From the NCBI GenBank assembly GCA_015711775.1, contig JACVJB010000098.1, forward strand, positions 1-5,377: a stretch of DNA of 5,377 nucleotides. Direction: 5' to 3'. The notes below the pieces were generated by a model. It ran no database searches. It was not told where the DNA came from and was given only the letters and a program-made list of their open reading frames with translations. This DNA comes from Actinomycetota bacterium. Lineage in GTDB: Bacteria; Actinomycetota; Humimicrobiia; Humimicrobiales; Humimicrobiaceae. Positions 1 through 5,377 of this stretch are shown here, piece by piece (position 1 is the first letter of the stretch; every line of letters begins with the position of its first letter). The position numbers and the translations under genes are program-made.

Positions 1-558
1 AATGAAAAACACTGGCAGGACGGGACTCCAATTACTGCCTATGATGTTGCCGCAAGCATAAACGCAATCAAATCTGATGAAGCCCTAAGTTATACAGGAA
101 TTGACTACAGCAACATCATTTCGTGTGAAGCCACTAACGAAAAAGAGTTTACAGTAACTTTTAAACATTATGACGTAAACTGGAAAGAACAGTTTGGAAT
201 AATATTTCCTGAAAATATGCTCAGAGACAAAAAAATCAGTGACTTATTTGCTGAAAATATTTTTGGCAGCGGCCCCTTTATTTTGAAGGAATGGGTAAAA
301 GGTCAGCATATAATTGTTCAGTCCAATCCTTATTATGATGGAAAAAAGCCGGAAATAGATGCGGTGAAATTTATTTTTAATTCAGATATGAATTTTTTGA
401 TAAGTATGTTAAATGAAGGCAATATTGATATTTTAAGTATTCCGGCGGACCTTAACCTGATGCGCAGCATAGAAGAAGATGAGGATCTTGCATTAATTAT
501 AAAACCGGGCAACTTGTGGGAACATCTGGCAATATGCCTTAAGCCAAAGCAGGAATAA
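1..558 (+). CDS. ABC transporter substrate-binding protein, family 5 (peptide/nickel type), 5' end outside window, 3'-truncated
   Basis: The frame is open from base 1 and gives 185 residues ending at TAA 556-558; the true start lies upstream of the window. The fragment carries the signature of family 5 extracytoplasmic solute-binding proteins (SBP_bac_5, the DppA/OppA group). WQDGTPITAYDV is at residues 5-16, GSGPFILKEWVKG at about 88-100, NPYYDGKKPEID at about 107-118, and MLNEGNIDIL follows at about 135-144. Such proteins bind oligopeptides, nickel or sugars outside the membrane and deliver them to an ABC importer; the ligand cannot be told from this piece. The protein stops just after LWEHLAICLKPKQE. 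In the family this point normally leads into the second lobe with the RQAIAYAI-type segment, and roughly half of the protein is still to come. Neither that segment nor its homology appears in the other forward frames of the next 200 bases, so the gene looks truncated and probably non-functional. No permease or ATPase genes follow it. Confidence 0.85.
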   Translation, partial: NEKHWQDGTPITAYDVAASINAIKSDEALSYTGIDYSNIISCEATNEKEFTVTFKHYDVNWKEQFGIIFPENMLRDKKISDLFAENIFGSGPFILKEWVKGQHIIVQSNPYYDGKKPEIDAVKFIFNSDMNFLISMLNEGNIDILSIPADLNLMRSIEEDEDLALIIKPGNLWEHLAICLKPKQE

Positions 559-644
559 ATATATTTATTGAAATTTTAGCTGTAATAGAAAATTCTGTTA
601 ATAATTCTTTATTTCTGACTGCACAATTTATTTATTAAAACTGA

Positions 645-673
645 TTGACATAAATATACAATATAAATAGAAT
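645..673 (+). promoter_or_regulatory. Sigma70-type promoter for tRNA-Leu
   Basis: A perfect -35 box TTGACA (645-650) is separated by 17 bases from TAGAAT (668-673), one mismatch from the -10 consensus. Transcription would start near 680 and give a leader of about 80 bases before the tRNA at 760. The stretch 559-644 between the truncated binding-protein gene and this promoter is AT-rich, and I see no gene or convincing terminator in it. Confidence 0.6.
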
Positions 674-759
674 ATTAATGCGCTTTGAGCAGTAAGATTA
701 GTCTTTTATTTTAATAATAAATTGTAATTGAAAGCTAAAGTTTTTAAACCTCTTTTAAA

Positions 760-848
<89 letters not shown>

Positions 849-883
849 GCAAACCCAAATGCAATAAGTAAAGTTATGTCTAT

Positions 884-910
884 ATTAACATGCCAAAAAG
901 GCATGTTAAT
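884..910 (+). terminator. Perfect 11-bp hairpin after tRNA-Leu, possible U-less terminator
   Basis: ATTAACATGCC (884-894) and GGCATGTTAAT (900-910) are exact inverted complements around the loop AAAAA. The hairpin lies 35 bases past the tRNA-Leu CCA end and about 60 bases before the next start codon. The bases that follow begin GGGGACTTG, so the U-tract of a standard intrinsic terminator is missing. It could be a U-less terminator, a 3' processing barrier for the tRNA precursor, or an operator for the downstream radical SAM gene. Confidence 0.4.
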
Positions 911-929
911 GGGGACTTGAATTCAACAA

Positions 930-959
930 TTAAAGATATTGCTTTAAATATGGTAAAAT
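930..959 (+). promoter_or_regulatory. Possible promoter just before the radical SAM gene
   Basis: TTAAAG (930-935) is followed after 18 bases by TAAAAT (954-959), a fair -10 box with a weak -35 box. A start about seven bases later would fall at 965-968, next to the ATG at 969, and would give a nearly leaderless mRNA. This agrees with the lack of a Shine-Dalgarno site. The area is AT-rich, so chance matches are likely. Confidence 0.3.
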
Positions 960-968
960 ATATCAATC

Positions 969-1979
969 ATGATTAAAGAAGCATATCTTTATAAAAAACT
1001 TGGTAAAAATATAGTAAGATGTGACCTGTGTGCCCACAGATGCGTAATTAAGGATGGAGAAAAAGGTAAATGTGCAGTAAGGGCAAATAAAAACGGCAGC
1101 CTATACAGCTTTGTTTATGATAAAGTAATATCTGAAAATATTGATCCCATTGAAAAGAAGCCGCTTTTTCATTTCCTTCCAGGTACAAAGTCATTTTCAA
1201 TTGCAACACCCGGCTGCAATTTCAAATGTTTTTTCTGCCAGAACTGGCAGATCTCCCAGATGCCCTGTGACTATGGTCTCATAGAGGGCAGAAATGTTTC
1301 TCCGGAAAAAATAGTAGAAGATGCTCTTTCAGGAGGATGCAAAAGCATTTCATATACTTACACTGAACCTACCATATATTTTGAGCTTGCATACGATACA
1401 GCAAAGCTGGCGCATGAGAAAAATCTTAAAAATATTTTTGTCACAAACGGGTTTATGACTGGGGAATGCCTTGAAATGATTGCATCTTATCTTGATGCTG
1501 CAAATATTGACTTAAAAAGTTTTTCCGAGGATTTCTACAGGGAAAAAATAGGGGGGAAGCTAAAACCAGTTATGGAGAGCATCAAAAAAATGCATGCACT
1601 GGGGATATGGATTGAGGTCACTACCCTCCTTTTACCTGGCCTTAATGATTCAGGAAAAGAGCTTATAGGCATAGCAGGTTTTTTGGCCGGCATAAGCAAG
1701 TACATTCCCTGGCACATAAGCGCATACTATCCCAATTATAAATCCAGTATTGAGCCGACTGGAATTGATTCGATTATAAGGGCCCGCCGCATTGGAAAGA
1801 ATGCGGGACTAAAATATGTTTATGGTGGCAACATAAGAAGTGATGACTATGAAAACACCATTTGCCCGGAATGCGGAAAAACTGTGATAAAAAGAAGCGG
1901 TTTCTATGTTACCGAAAGCAAAATAATAAACGGGATATGCGGCTATTGCGGCAAAGAAATTGACGGAGTTTTTAAATAA
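969..1979 (+). CDS. amrS: AmmeMemoRadiSam system radical SAM enzyme (AmrS type)
   Basis: A 336-residue protein of the COG1180 group (related to pyruvate formate-lyase activating enzymes), matching the radical SAM member of the AmmeMemoRadiSam system. The radical SAM cluster is GCNFKCFFCQNW, with C83, C87 and C90 binding the [4Fe-4S] centre that cleaves S-adenosylmethionine. It is preceded by the family-typical HFLPGTKSFSIATPG. An N-terminal cysteine group (C18, C21, C25, C35) and a C-terminal CPEC...CGYC set (C299, C302, C324, C327) probably bind metal. TEPTIYFE and YVYGGNI are also family-like. The protein is cytosolic; the substrate of this system is not established. The start is the only ATG after the in-frame stop at 954-956 and keeps the expected N-terminus, but no Shine-Dalgarno site precedes it. 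The usual partners Memo and AMMECR1 are not in the window. The FAD oxidoreductase gene starts 36 bp downstream on the same strand and is probably co-transcribed. Confidence 0.88.
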   Translation: MIKEAYLYKKLGKNIVRCDLCAHRCVIKDGEKGKCAVRANKNGSLYSFVYDKVISENIDPIEKKPLFHFLPGTKSFSIATPGCNFKCFFCQNWQISQMPCDYGLIEGRNVSPEKIVEDALSGGCKSISYTYTEPTIYFELAYDTAKLAHEKNLKNIFVTNGFMTGECLEMIASYLDAANIDLKSFSEDFYREKIGGKLKPVMESIKKMHALGIWIEVTTLLLPGLNDSGKELIGIAGFLAGISKYIPWHISAYYPNYKSSIEPTGIDSIIRARRIGKNAGLKYVYGGNIRSDDYENTICPECGKTVIKRSGFYVTESKIINGICGYCGKEIDGVFK

Positions 1980-2015
1980 CACTAATCTTATATTAATATT
2001 TTAGGTTTTACTGAT

Positions 2016-3233
2016 ATGACAGAGGAAATACAGGTAACAATAATAGGGGCAGGCGTAATAGGATGTGCCATAGCAGCAGAAATTTCCAGGGATTTTAATG
2101 GTGAAATACTTGTAATTGAAAAAAATGACCGTATTACAGGAGAGAACCAGTCTTCAAGAAACTCGGGAGTCATACATGCAGGGATTTATTACCCCATGGA
2201 CTTTGGGCCGCTGAAATCATCCCTGTGCGTTAAAGGCAACAGTATGCTATATGATTTTTGTAAAAGGCACGGCGTGCCTCATAAAAAAACAGGGAAACTT
2301 GTGTTGGCGACAAATAATCTTGAGGAGGAATATCTTGCAGATGTAATGCGTATAGCAAAAGAAAATGGTGTGCCGGGCGCCAGGTTAATAGACATACGTG
2401 AGATTAAAAAACTGGAACCTAATGTTGATGCTTTATCAGCTCTTTATGTCCCTACATCAGGAATTATAGAGCCAACACTATTTGTTAAGAAACTGCACGG
2501 TATTGCTGAGGAACAGGGGGTTATTTTCCTTACAGGAAATAAGCTAACAGAAATAAAACCGGATAACAATGGGAAGTTTTTTATTAAAATAAGGTCCAGG
2601 AGCTCCGAAGAAGTATTTAAAACAAAATTTTTAATAAATTGCGCCGGGCTTTTTTCAGATGAAATAGCAAAAATGATAGACCCTTTAAGCCCCTATGAAA
2701 TTGATCCCGTAAAGGGAGAATCCGCAAAGTTTTATTGCCGGAAAAGGGAAAATATAATTGTAAAAGGTACAAATATATATCCTGTGCCGTTCGGGTATTA
2801 TCCTGATGGAGAAAGGGCAGATGTGCCTTTTAACAGGTTTGTCGAGCTTTTCAGGCAGCATAAGGTCATAAAATCAGTGGGGGCGCATTTAACCCCGGTA
2901 TTTGATTTAAAAGAAGGCAGATATGAGACAGGAACCACCATTACTATAGGGCCGGCATATTCAAAGCCCCAAAATAAAGAGGATTACGCTCCCACGCGTA
3001 ATGCAGGGTATTTCCACAAGATGGTAAAGCCATTTTTCCCTAATTTAAGGATTGAAGATATAACTCTTCATCAGACAGGCATAAGGGCAAAATTAAAAGG
3101 ATATTATGATTTTATAATTGAAAAAAGCCGCATGCATCCCCATGCAATAAATCTTATCGGCATCGACTCGCCCGGGCTAACTTCGTCACTGGCAATTGCA
3201 GAATATGTAAATAAAATGTTGAAGGATTTGTAA
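2016..3233 (+). CDS. FAD-dependent oxidoreductase, L-2-hydroxyglutarate dehydrogenase/oxidase-like (DAO family)
   Basis: A 405-residue flavoprotein of the DAO fold (COG0579). The N-terminal Rossmann motif GAGVIG is at residues 11-16, with acidic E35 at the end of the second strand, as expected for FAD binding. SSRNSGVIHAGIYY (46-59) is the hallmark of the L-2-hydroxyglutarate dehydrogenase/LhgO group. The C-terminal segment IGIDSPGLTSSLAIAEYV (381-398) completes the FAD site. Family members oxidise L-2-hydroxyglutarate or similar 2-hydroxyacids (related enzymes oxidise glycerol-3-phosphate) and pass electrons to quinone or another acceptor; the substrate here is not proven. There is no signal peptide or membrane helix, and no C-terminal iron-sulfur BFD-like domain as in many longer relatives. 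About 30 residues lie between the YPVP (255-258) and GAHLTP (289-294) motifs, which are usually close together, so an inserted loop is likely. The ATG follows a weak TAGG 10 bases upstream and lies 36 bp after the radical SAM gene, suggesting translation from a shared mRNA. Confidence 0.82.
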   Translation: MTEEIQVTIIGAGVIGCAIAAEISRDFNGEILVIEKNDRITGENQSSRNSGVIHAGIYYPMDFGPLKSSLCVKGNSMLYDFCKRHGVPHKKTGKLVLATNNLEEEYLADVMRIAKENGVPGARLIDIREIKKLEPNVDALSALYVPTSGIIEPTLFVKKLHGIAEEQGVIFLTGNKLTEIKPDNNGKFFIKIRSRSSEEVFKTKFLINCAGLFSDEIAKMIDPLSPYEIDPVKGESAKFYCRKRENIIVKGTNIYPVPFGYYPDGERADVPFNRFVELFRQHKVIKSVGAHLTPVFDLKEGRYETGTTITIGPAYSKPQNKEDYAPTRNAGYFHKMVKPFFPNLRIEDITLHQTGIRAKLKGYYDFIIEKSRMHPHAINLIGIDSPGLTSSLAIAEYVNKMLKDL

Positions 3234-3328
3234 AAACTAAAGAAGAAATGTTACAAATATTTTTATATGTTTAGCTATTTTACGGGGTTCTAATCATGCT
3301 TTAATAAAAAGTAATGCAAATATCATGT

Positions 3329-3356
3329 TTAACTTTGTTTTATTTTAGCCTATAAT
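3329..3356 (+). promoter_or_regulatory. Promoter for tRNA-Cys
   Basis: A perfect -10 box TATAAT (3351-3356) follows TTAACT (3329-3334, four of six consensus bases) with a 16-base spacer. Transcription would start near 3363, about 80 bases before the tRNA, which resembles the tRNA-Leu arrangement. The stretch 3234-3328 after the oxidoreductase gene is AT-rich and holds no convincing terminator or gene. Confidence 0.5.
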
Positions 3357-3365
3357 AATAAATCG

Positions 3366-3410
3366 CCACACGGAACATATTAAATATTCCACACCGGAAC
3401 TGGTTTCCGG
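3366..3410 (+). repeat. Short direct repeat and 6-bp hairpin in the tRNA-Cys leader
   Basis: CCACACGGAAC (3366-3376) recurs one base longer as CCACACCGGAAC (3389-3400), 23 bases downstream start to start. The second copy forms the left arm of a hairpin, CCGGAA (3394-3399) with TTCCGG (3405-3410), around a 5-base loop. Both lie between the predicted tRNA-Cys promoter and the mature tRNA, so they would be in the precursor transcript. The role is unknown; chance similarity is possible. Confidence 0.35.
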
Positions 3411-3444
3411 ATATTTGTAAAGTGTTCTTTCTAAGGTACTATTA

Positions 3445-3518
<74 letters not shown>

Positions 3519-3529
3519 TTAAAATTTTT

Positions 3530-3553
3530 GTTCGAATTCTGCCTGGGCAGCCA
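3530..3553 (+). pseudogene. Possible tRNA 3'-end fragment (tRNA-Gln-like), attachment-site scar
   Basis: Starting 12 bases after tRNA-Cys, the sequence has the exact spacing of a tRNA 3' end. A G and the T-loop TTCGAAT (3530-3537) are followed by five bases (3538-3542, T-stem 3' strand), seven bases (3543-3549, acceptor 3' strand), G3550 as discriminator, and CCA at 3551-3553. Discriminator G and the general pattern recall tRNA-Gln. The matching 5' strands are absent, since tRNA-Cys occupies the place where they would be, so it cannot fold as a tRNA. It differs from the tRNA-Cys 3' end after the T-loop and is not a simple duplicate of it. It may be the remnant of a deleted tRNA or of an element that carried a tRNA end as its attachment site; chance cannot be excluded. 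Confidence 0.35.
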
Positions 3554-3589
3554 AAGTTTAATTTCATTTAGAAGTTACGGTTGCATAGC

Positions 3590-3670
3590 CTGCCAAGATT
3601 AAATTTTAAAGAAGCTGAAAAATTGCTACTTAATGCCGGCTTTATGTTGGCACGGACAAGGGGCAGCTAA
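3590..3670 (+). pseudogene. Broken HicA-like toxin fragment
   Basis: Read from 3590, the frame gives LPRLNFKEAEKLLLNAGF followed by MLARTRGS and then TAA at 3668-3670. This closely resembles the N-terminal half of HicA (YcfA) mRNA interferases, which start with a PRL/K-x-x-KEA-x-x-LL-x-x-(A/N)GF helix and continue R-x-RGSH. The stop codon stands where the catalytic histidine of GSH is expected. The next codons read TIY, again as in the family (GSHxIY), before homology fades and another stop comes at 3698-3700. There is no ATG (only CTG at 3590 or TTG at 3581), no Shine-Dalgarno site and no HicB antitoxin partner nearby. It is therefore most likely a decayed remnant of a toxin-antitoxin module next to tRNA-Cys. 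The identification rests on about 27 residues and is moderate. Confidence 0.55.
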
Positions 3671-3691
3671 ACGATATACCTGGCATATTTG

Positions 3692-3721
3692 ATCTATTGA
3701 TTATAAAAATAATCAATAGAT
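3692..3721. terminator. Perfect 13-bp hairpin with AAAA loop between convergent transcripts
   Basis: ATCTATTGATTAT (3692-3704) is exactly complementary to ATAATCAATAGAT (3709-3721) around AAAA. It lies between tRNA-Cys (plus strand) and the stop of the slipin gene (minus strand), so it could end transcription from both sides. Neither flank has a U-tract, so it is not a textbook intrinsic terminator. It overlaps the tail of the broken HicA-like frame. Alternatives are an operator or an mRNA 3'-end stabiliser for the slipin gene. Confidence 0.4.
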
Positions 3722-3755
3722 TCGAGAGAACATCTTTACAATTCTCAAATTTTTA

Positions 3756-4523
3756 TTACTTCTTATCTGATATTTTTTTCAGGAAAGTTTCTATCAGGTC
3801 TATGGGAACTGGAAATACTATTGTTGAATTCTGTTCCGCTGCTATTTCTTTAAGAGTCTGTAAAAACCTTAATTGTATGGATGCCGGGAATTTGGTAAGC
3901 ACCTCTGCTGCCTGCGCAAGTTTTTCTGATGCCTGAAGCTCTCCTTCAGAATTAATGATTTTTGCCCTTCTTTCACGCTCGGCTTCAGCCTGTCTTGCAA
4001 AAGCACGCTGTATTGTCTGTGGCAGTTCCACGTCTTTTATTTCAACAATACTTACTTTTACTCCCCAGGGGTCTGTCTGTTCATCAATAATAAGCTGCAG
4101 CTCCTTATTTATCTTTTCACGCCTTGATAGAAGATCGTCAAGCTCTGCCTGGCCAAGTATGCTTCTAAGCGTGGTCTGGGCAATCTGTGAAGTCGCTATT
4201 TTATAATTCTCAATCTGGACAATAGCTTTTTCCGGTTCCATTACCCTGAAATAGCACACAGCATTAACTTTAACCGGAACATTATCTTTTGTGATTATAT
4301 CCTGCGGTGGGACATCAAAGGTTACTGTTCTGAGGTCAACCTTGACCATTTTATCTATGAATGGAATCAGAAGAAAAATGCCTGGTCCTTTGGCTCCTCT
4401 TAATCTTCCAAACCTGAATATGACGCCTCTTTCATATTCCCTGAGAACTCTGATGGCTGAGGCCAGTATAATAATGACGAAAATAACTGCGATCACAATT
4501 CCTATTATTGGGCCTATCAACAT
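3756..4523 (-). CDS. Slipin family protein (stomatin/prohibitin-type SPFH/band 7 membrane protein)
   Basis: A 255-residue protein, usual length for bacterial slipins. An N-terminal hydrophobic helix (about residues 3-24, rich in I and V) anchors it in the membrane. The SPFH/band 7 domain follows from [12 protein letters not shown], through [21 protein letters not shown] and a TKDNVPV segment, to DPWGV and VEIKDVELP near residue 168. A charged helix (about 178-207, [18 protein letters not shown]) is the expected coiled-coil oligomerisation region. Slipins form ring-like scaffolds at membranes and are linked to membrane microdomain organisation and proteolysis, often encoded with NfeD-type proteases or membrane proteins. 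No nfeD gene flanks it here: the gene stands alone, convergent with tRNA-Cys and divergent from pyruvate kinase. The start at 4521-4523 is preceded on the minus strand by GGCAGG (4529-4534), five bases from the ATG, and keeps the membrane helix whole. Confidence 0.92.
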   Translation of the reverse strand: MLIGPIIGIVIAVIFVIIILASAIRVLREYERGVIFRFGRLRGAKGPGIFLLIPFIDKMVKVDLRTVTFDVPPQDIITKDNVPVKVNAVCYFRVMEPEKAIVQIENYKIATSQIAQTTLRSILGQAELDDLLSRREKINKELQLIIDEQTDPWGVKVSIVEIKDVELPQTIQRAFARQAEAERERRAKIINSEGELQASEKLAQAAEVLTKFPASIQLRFLQTLKEIAAEQNSTIVFPVPIDLIETFLKKISDKK

Positions 4524-4655
4524 TTTTACCTGCCTTTCTAAAAGATAACAAATTAAAATAAAGAAAATCGAAGTTTTATAAAAATTTTAAAACCGGCCAA
4601 GTTATGGTTTTTCTCTTATTGCAAGTACATAAATTTCCGGCGGTTATTTCAAAAA

Positions 4656-4679
4656 TGTTATAATATTAAACAGTATAAT
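4656..4679 (+). promoter_or_regulatory. Extended -10 promoter candidates for pyruvate kinase
   Basis: TGTTATAAT (4656-4664) is a perfect extended -10 element (TGnTATAAT), which can work without a good -35 box; none is evident upstream. A second TATAAT lies at 4674-4679. Starts near 4671 or 4686 would give leaders of about 65-80 bases before the TTG at 4753. The rest of the 229-bp divergent gap to the slipin gene must hold that gene's promoter on the minus strand, but AT-richness prevents a clear choice. Confidence 0.45.
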
Positions 4680-4752
4680 TTATATTTGGCATAAAATAAA
4701 CTAAAATCGGTAAAAGGCTATGTTTTAGGAATTTAAAGTAACAGGAGGTTTC

Positions 4753-5377
4753 TTGAGAAAAACAAAGATAATTTGCACCATAGGGCCTGCAAGCAGTTCA
4801 GTTGAGATGCTTGAAAAACTTATATTAAGCGGAATGGATGTGGCGAGAATAAACACATCCCACAGCACATTCCAGGATGCTGAAAACATTATAAAAGATA
4901 TACGTAATATTTCCGGTAAACACAAAAAGAACACTGCTGTAATGCTTGATTTGCAGGGTCCAAAAATAAGGACTGCAAAACTGGAAAATGAAATAAAAAT
5001 TTCTGACGGCCAGGATATTATTTTTACCACAGGCAATTGTCAGGATACAGGTGCCGCAACGCCAGTTATTAAAGTTGAATATGACAAATTCCTTGATGAC
5101 ATAAAGGAAGGCTGCGTCATATTTATAGATGACGGGCTTATGGAATTTACGATTTTAAAAATTGACAAAGCAGAGCAAAAAGCTTATGCAAGGGCAGTAA
5201 GAGGAGGAGTTTTAAAGTCAAGGAAAGGAATAAACCTGCCTGGCGTTTCAGTAAGCGCAGACTCTGTTACTCAAACAGATATTTCTTTTTTAAAATTCGG
5301 CATAGAAAAGGAAGTGGATTTTATTGCCCAGTCTTTTGTAAGGAATGCAGGCGATATAAAAATAATAAAAGATATTA
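4753..5377 (+). CDS. pyk: Pyruvate kinase, N-terminal part (runs off right edge)
   Basis: The enzyme transfers phosphate from phosphoenolpyruvate to ADP in the last step of glycolysis, in the cytosol. The window covers 208 codons, about the first 40% of a typical 470-590-residue enzyme. RKTKIICTIGPASSS (2-16) is the family start; R32, N34 and S36 in ARINTSH are active-site positions, and D66 opens DLQGPKIRT (66-74). IDDGLM lies in the mobile B domain, and KGINLPGVSVS and DFIAQSFVRN mark the return to the barrel. The IxKIE active-site segment lies beyond the edge. Translation starts at TTG 4753, four bases after a perfect AGGAGG (4743-4748). The first in-frame ATG is codon 19 and would remove the conserved start. 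Leucine, glutamine and lysine at 67, 68 and 71, instead of T, K and E, are the pattern of potassium-independent enzymes. Confidence 0.96.
   Translation, partial: MRKTKIICTIGPASSSVEMLEKLILSGMDVARINTSHSTFQDAENIIKDIRNISGKHKKNTAVMLDLQGPKIRTAKLENEIKISDGQDIIFTTGNCQDTGAATPVIKVEYDKFLDDIKEGCVIFIDDGLMEFTILKIDKAEQKAYARAVRGGVLKSRKGINLPGVSVSADSVTQTDISFLKFGIEKEVDFIAQSFVRNAGDIKIIKDI

Noticed and set aside
217..558. A separate short gene beginning at ATG 217
   Set aside because: The frame is open and family-homologous back to base 1, so this ATG is internal to the binding-protein gene.
559..644. Frameshifted continuation of the solute-binding protein
   Set aside because: The alternative forward frame read through here has no resemblance to the missing second lobe and soon stops, so truncation fits better than a frameshift.
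1535..1717. Minus-strand frame inside the radical SAM gene
   Set aside because: Shadow of a well-supported plus-strand gene; no ribosome binding site or recognisable domain.
1988..2173. Minus-strand frame over the FAD-binding start of the oxidoreductase
   Set aside because: Antisense to the conserved GAGVIG region; no independent coding evidence.
3726..3755. Plus-strand terminator made of GAGAA/TTCTC followed by a T-rich run
   Set aside because: Only a 5-bp stem with an 11-base loop; too weak to call.
3697..4548. Three plus-strand frames antisense to the slipin gene (3697-3936, 3955-4206, 4291-4548)
   Set aside because: Compositional shadows of the slipin reading frame; the first starts inside the 3692-3721 hairpin and none resembles a known family.
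4589..4613. Hairpin AAAACC/GGTTTT followed by T residues in the divergent gap
   Set aside because: A 6-bp AT-rich stem with an 11-base loop between two divergent genes, where no terminator is expected; probably chance.
4725..5036. Minus-strand frame over the pyruvate kinase start
   Set aside because: Antisense shadow; the plus strand has a strong family match and ribosome binding site.

Overview
The window is about 5.4 kb of AT-rich bacterial chromosome. The tRNAs encode their CCA ends, -10 boxes are sigma70-like, and one gene has a strong AGGAGG Shine-Dalgarno site. AmrS-type radical SAM enzymes and dipeptide-type solute-binding proteins suit an anaerobic or deep-branching, possibly Gram-positive, lineage. 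This is an inference from gene style; nothing here fixes the taxon.

Layout from left to right: (1) positions 1-558 hold part of a family 5 (peptide/nickel) ABC-transporter solute-binding protein. It enters from outside the window and stops abruptly in mid-domain, so it looks 3'-truncated. (2) A promoter at 645-673 leads to tRNA-Leu(GAG) at 760-848, followed by a perfect 11-bp hairpin at 884-910. (3) A same-strand pair follows: an AmmeMemoRadiSam-type radical SAM enzyme (969-1979), then 36 bp later an FAD-dependent oxidoreductase of the L-2-hydroxyglutarate dehydrogenase/oxidase group (2016-3233). (4) A second promoter leads to tRNA-Cys(GCA) at 3445-3518. Just after it lies a scar-like stretch: a sequence shaped like the 3' end of another tRNA (3530-3553), a broken HicA-like toxin fragment (3590-3670) and a perfect 13-bp hairpin (3692-3721). 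(5) A slipin/stomatin-type SPFH membrane protein is on the minus strand (3756-4523). (6) Divergent from it, the start of pyruvate kinase (TTG start at 4753) runs off the right edge.

The genes do not form one pathway. The radical SAM enzyme and the oxidoreductase are probably co-transcribed, but their shared substrate, if any, is unknown. The Memo and AMMECR1 partners of the radical SAM enzyme and the NfeD partner of the slipin are not in the window. I see no CRISPR array, transposase or complete defence system. The parts most worth a second look are the scar after tRNA-Cys, the two U-tract-less hairpins downstream of the tRNAs, the truncated binding protein, and the potassium-independence signature in pyruvate kinase. 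No gap between genes exceeds 300 bases.
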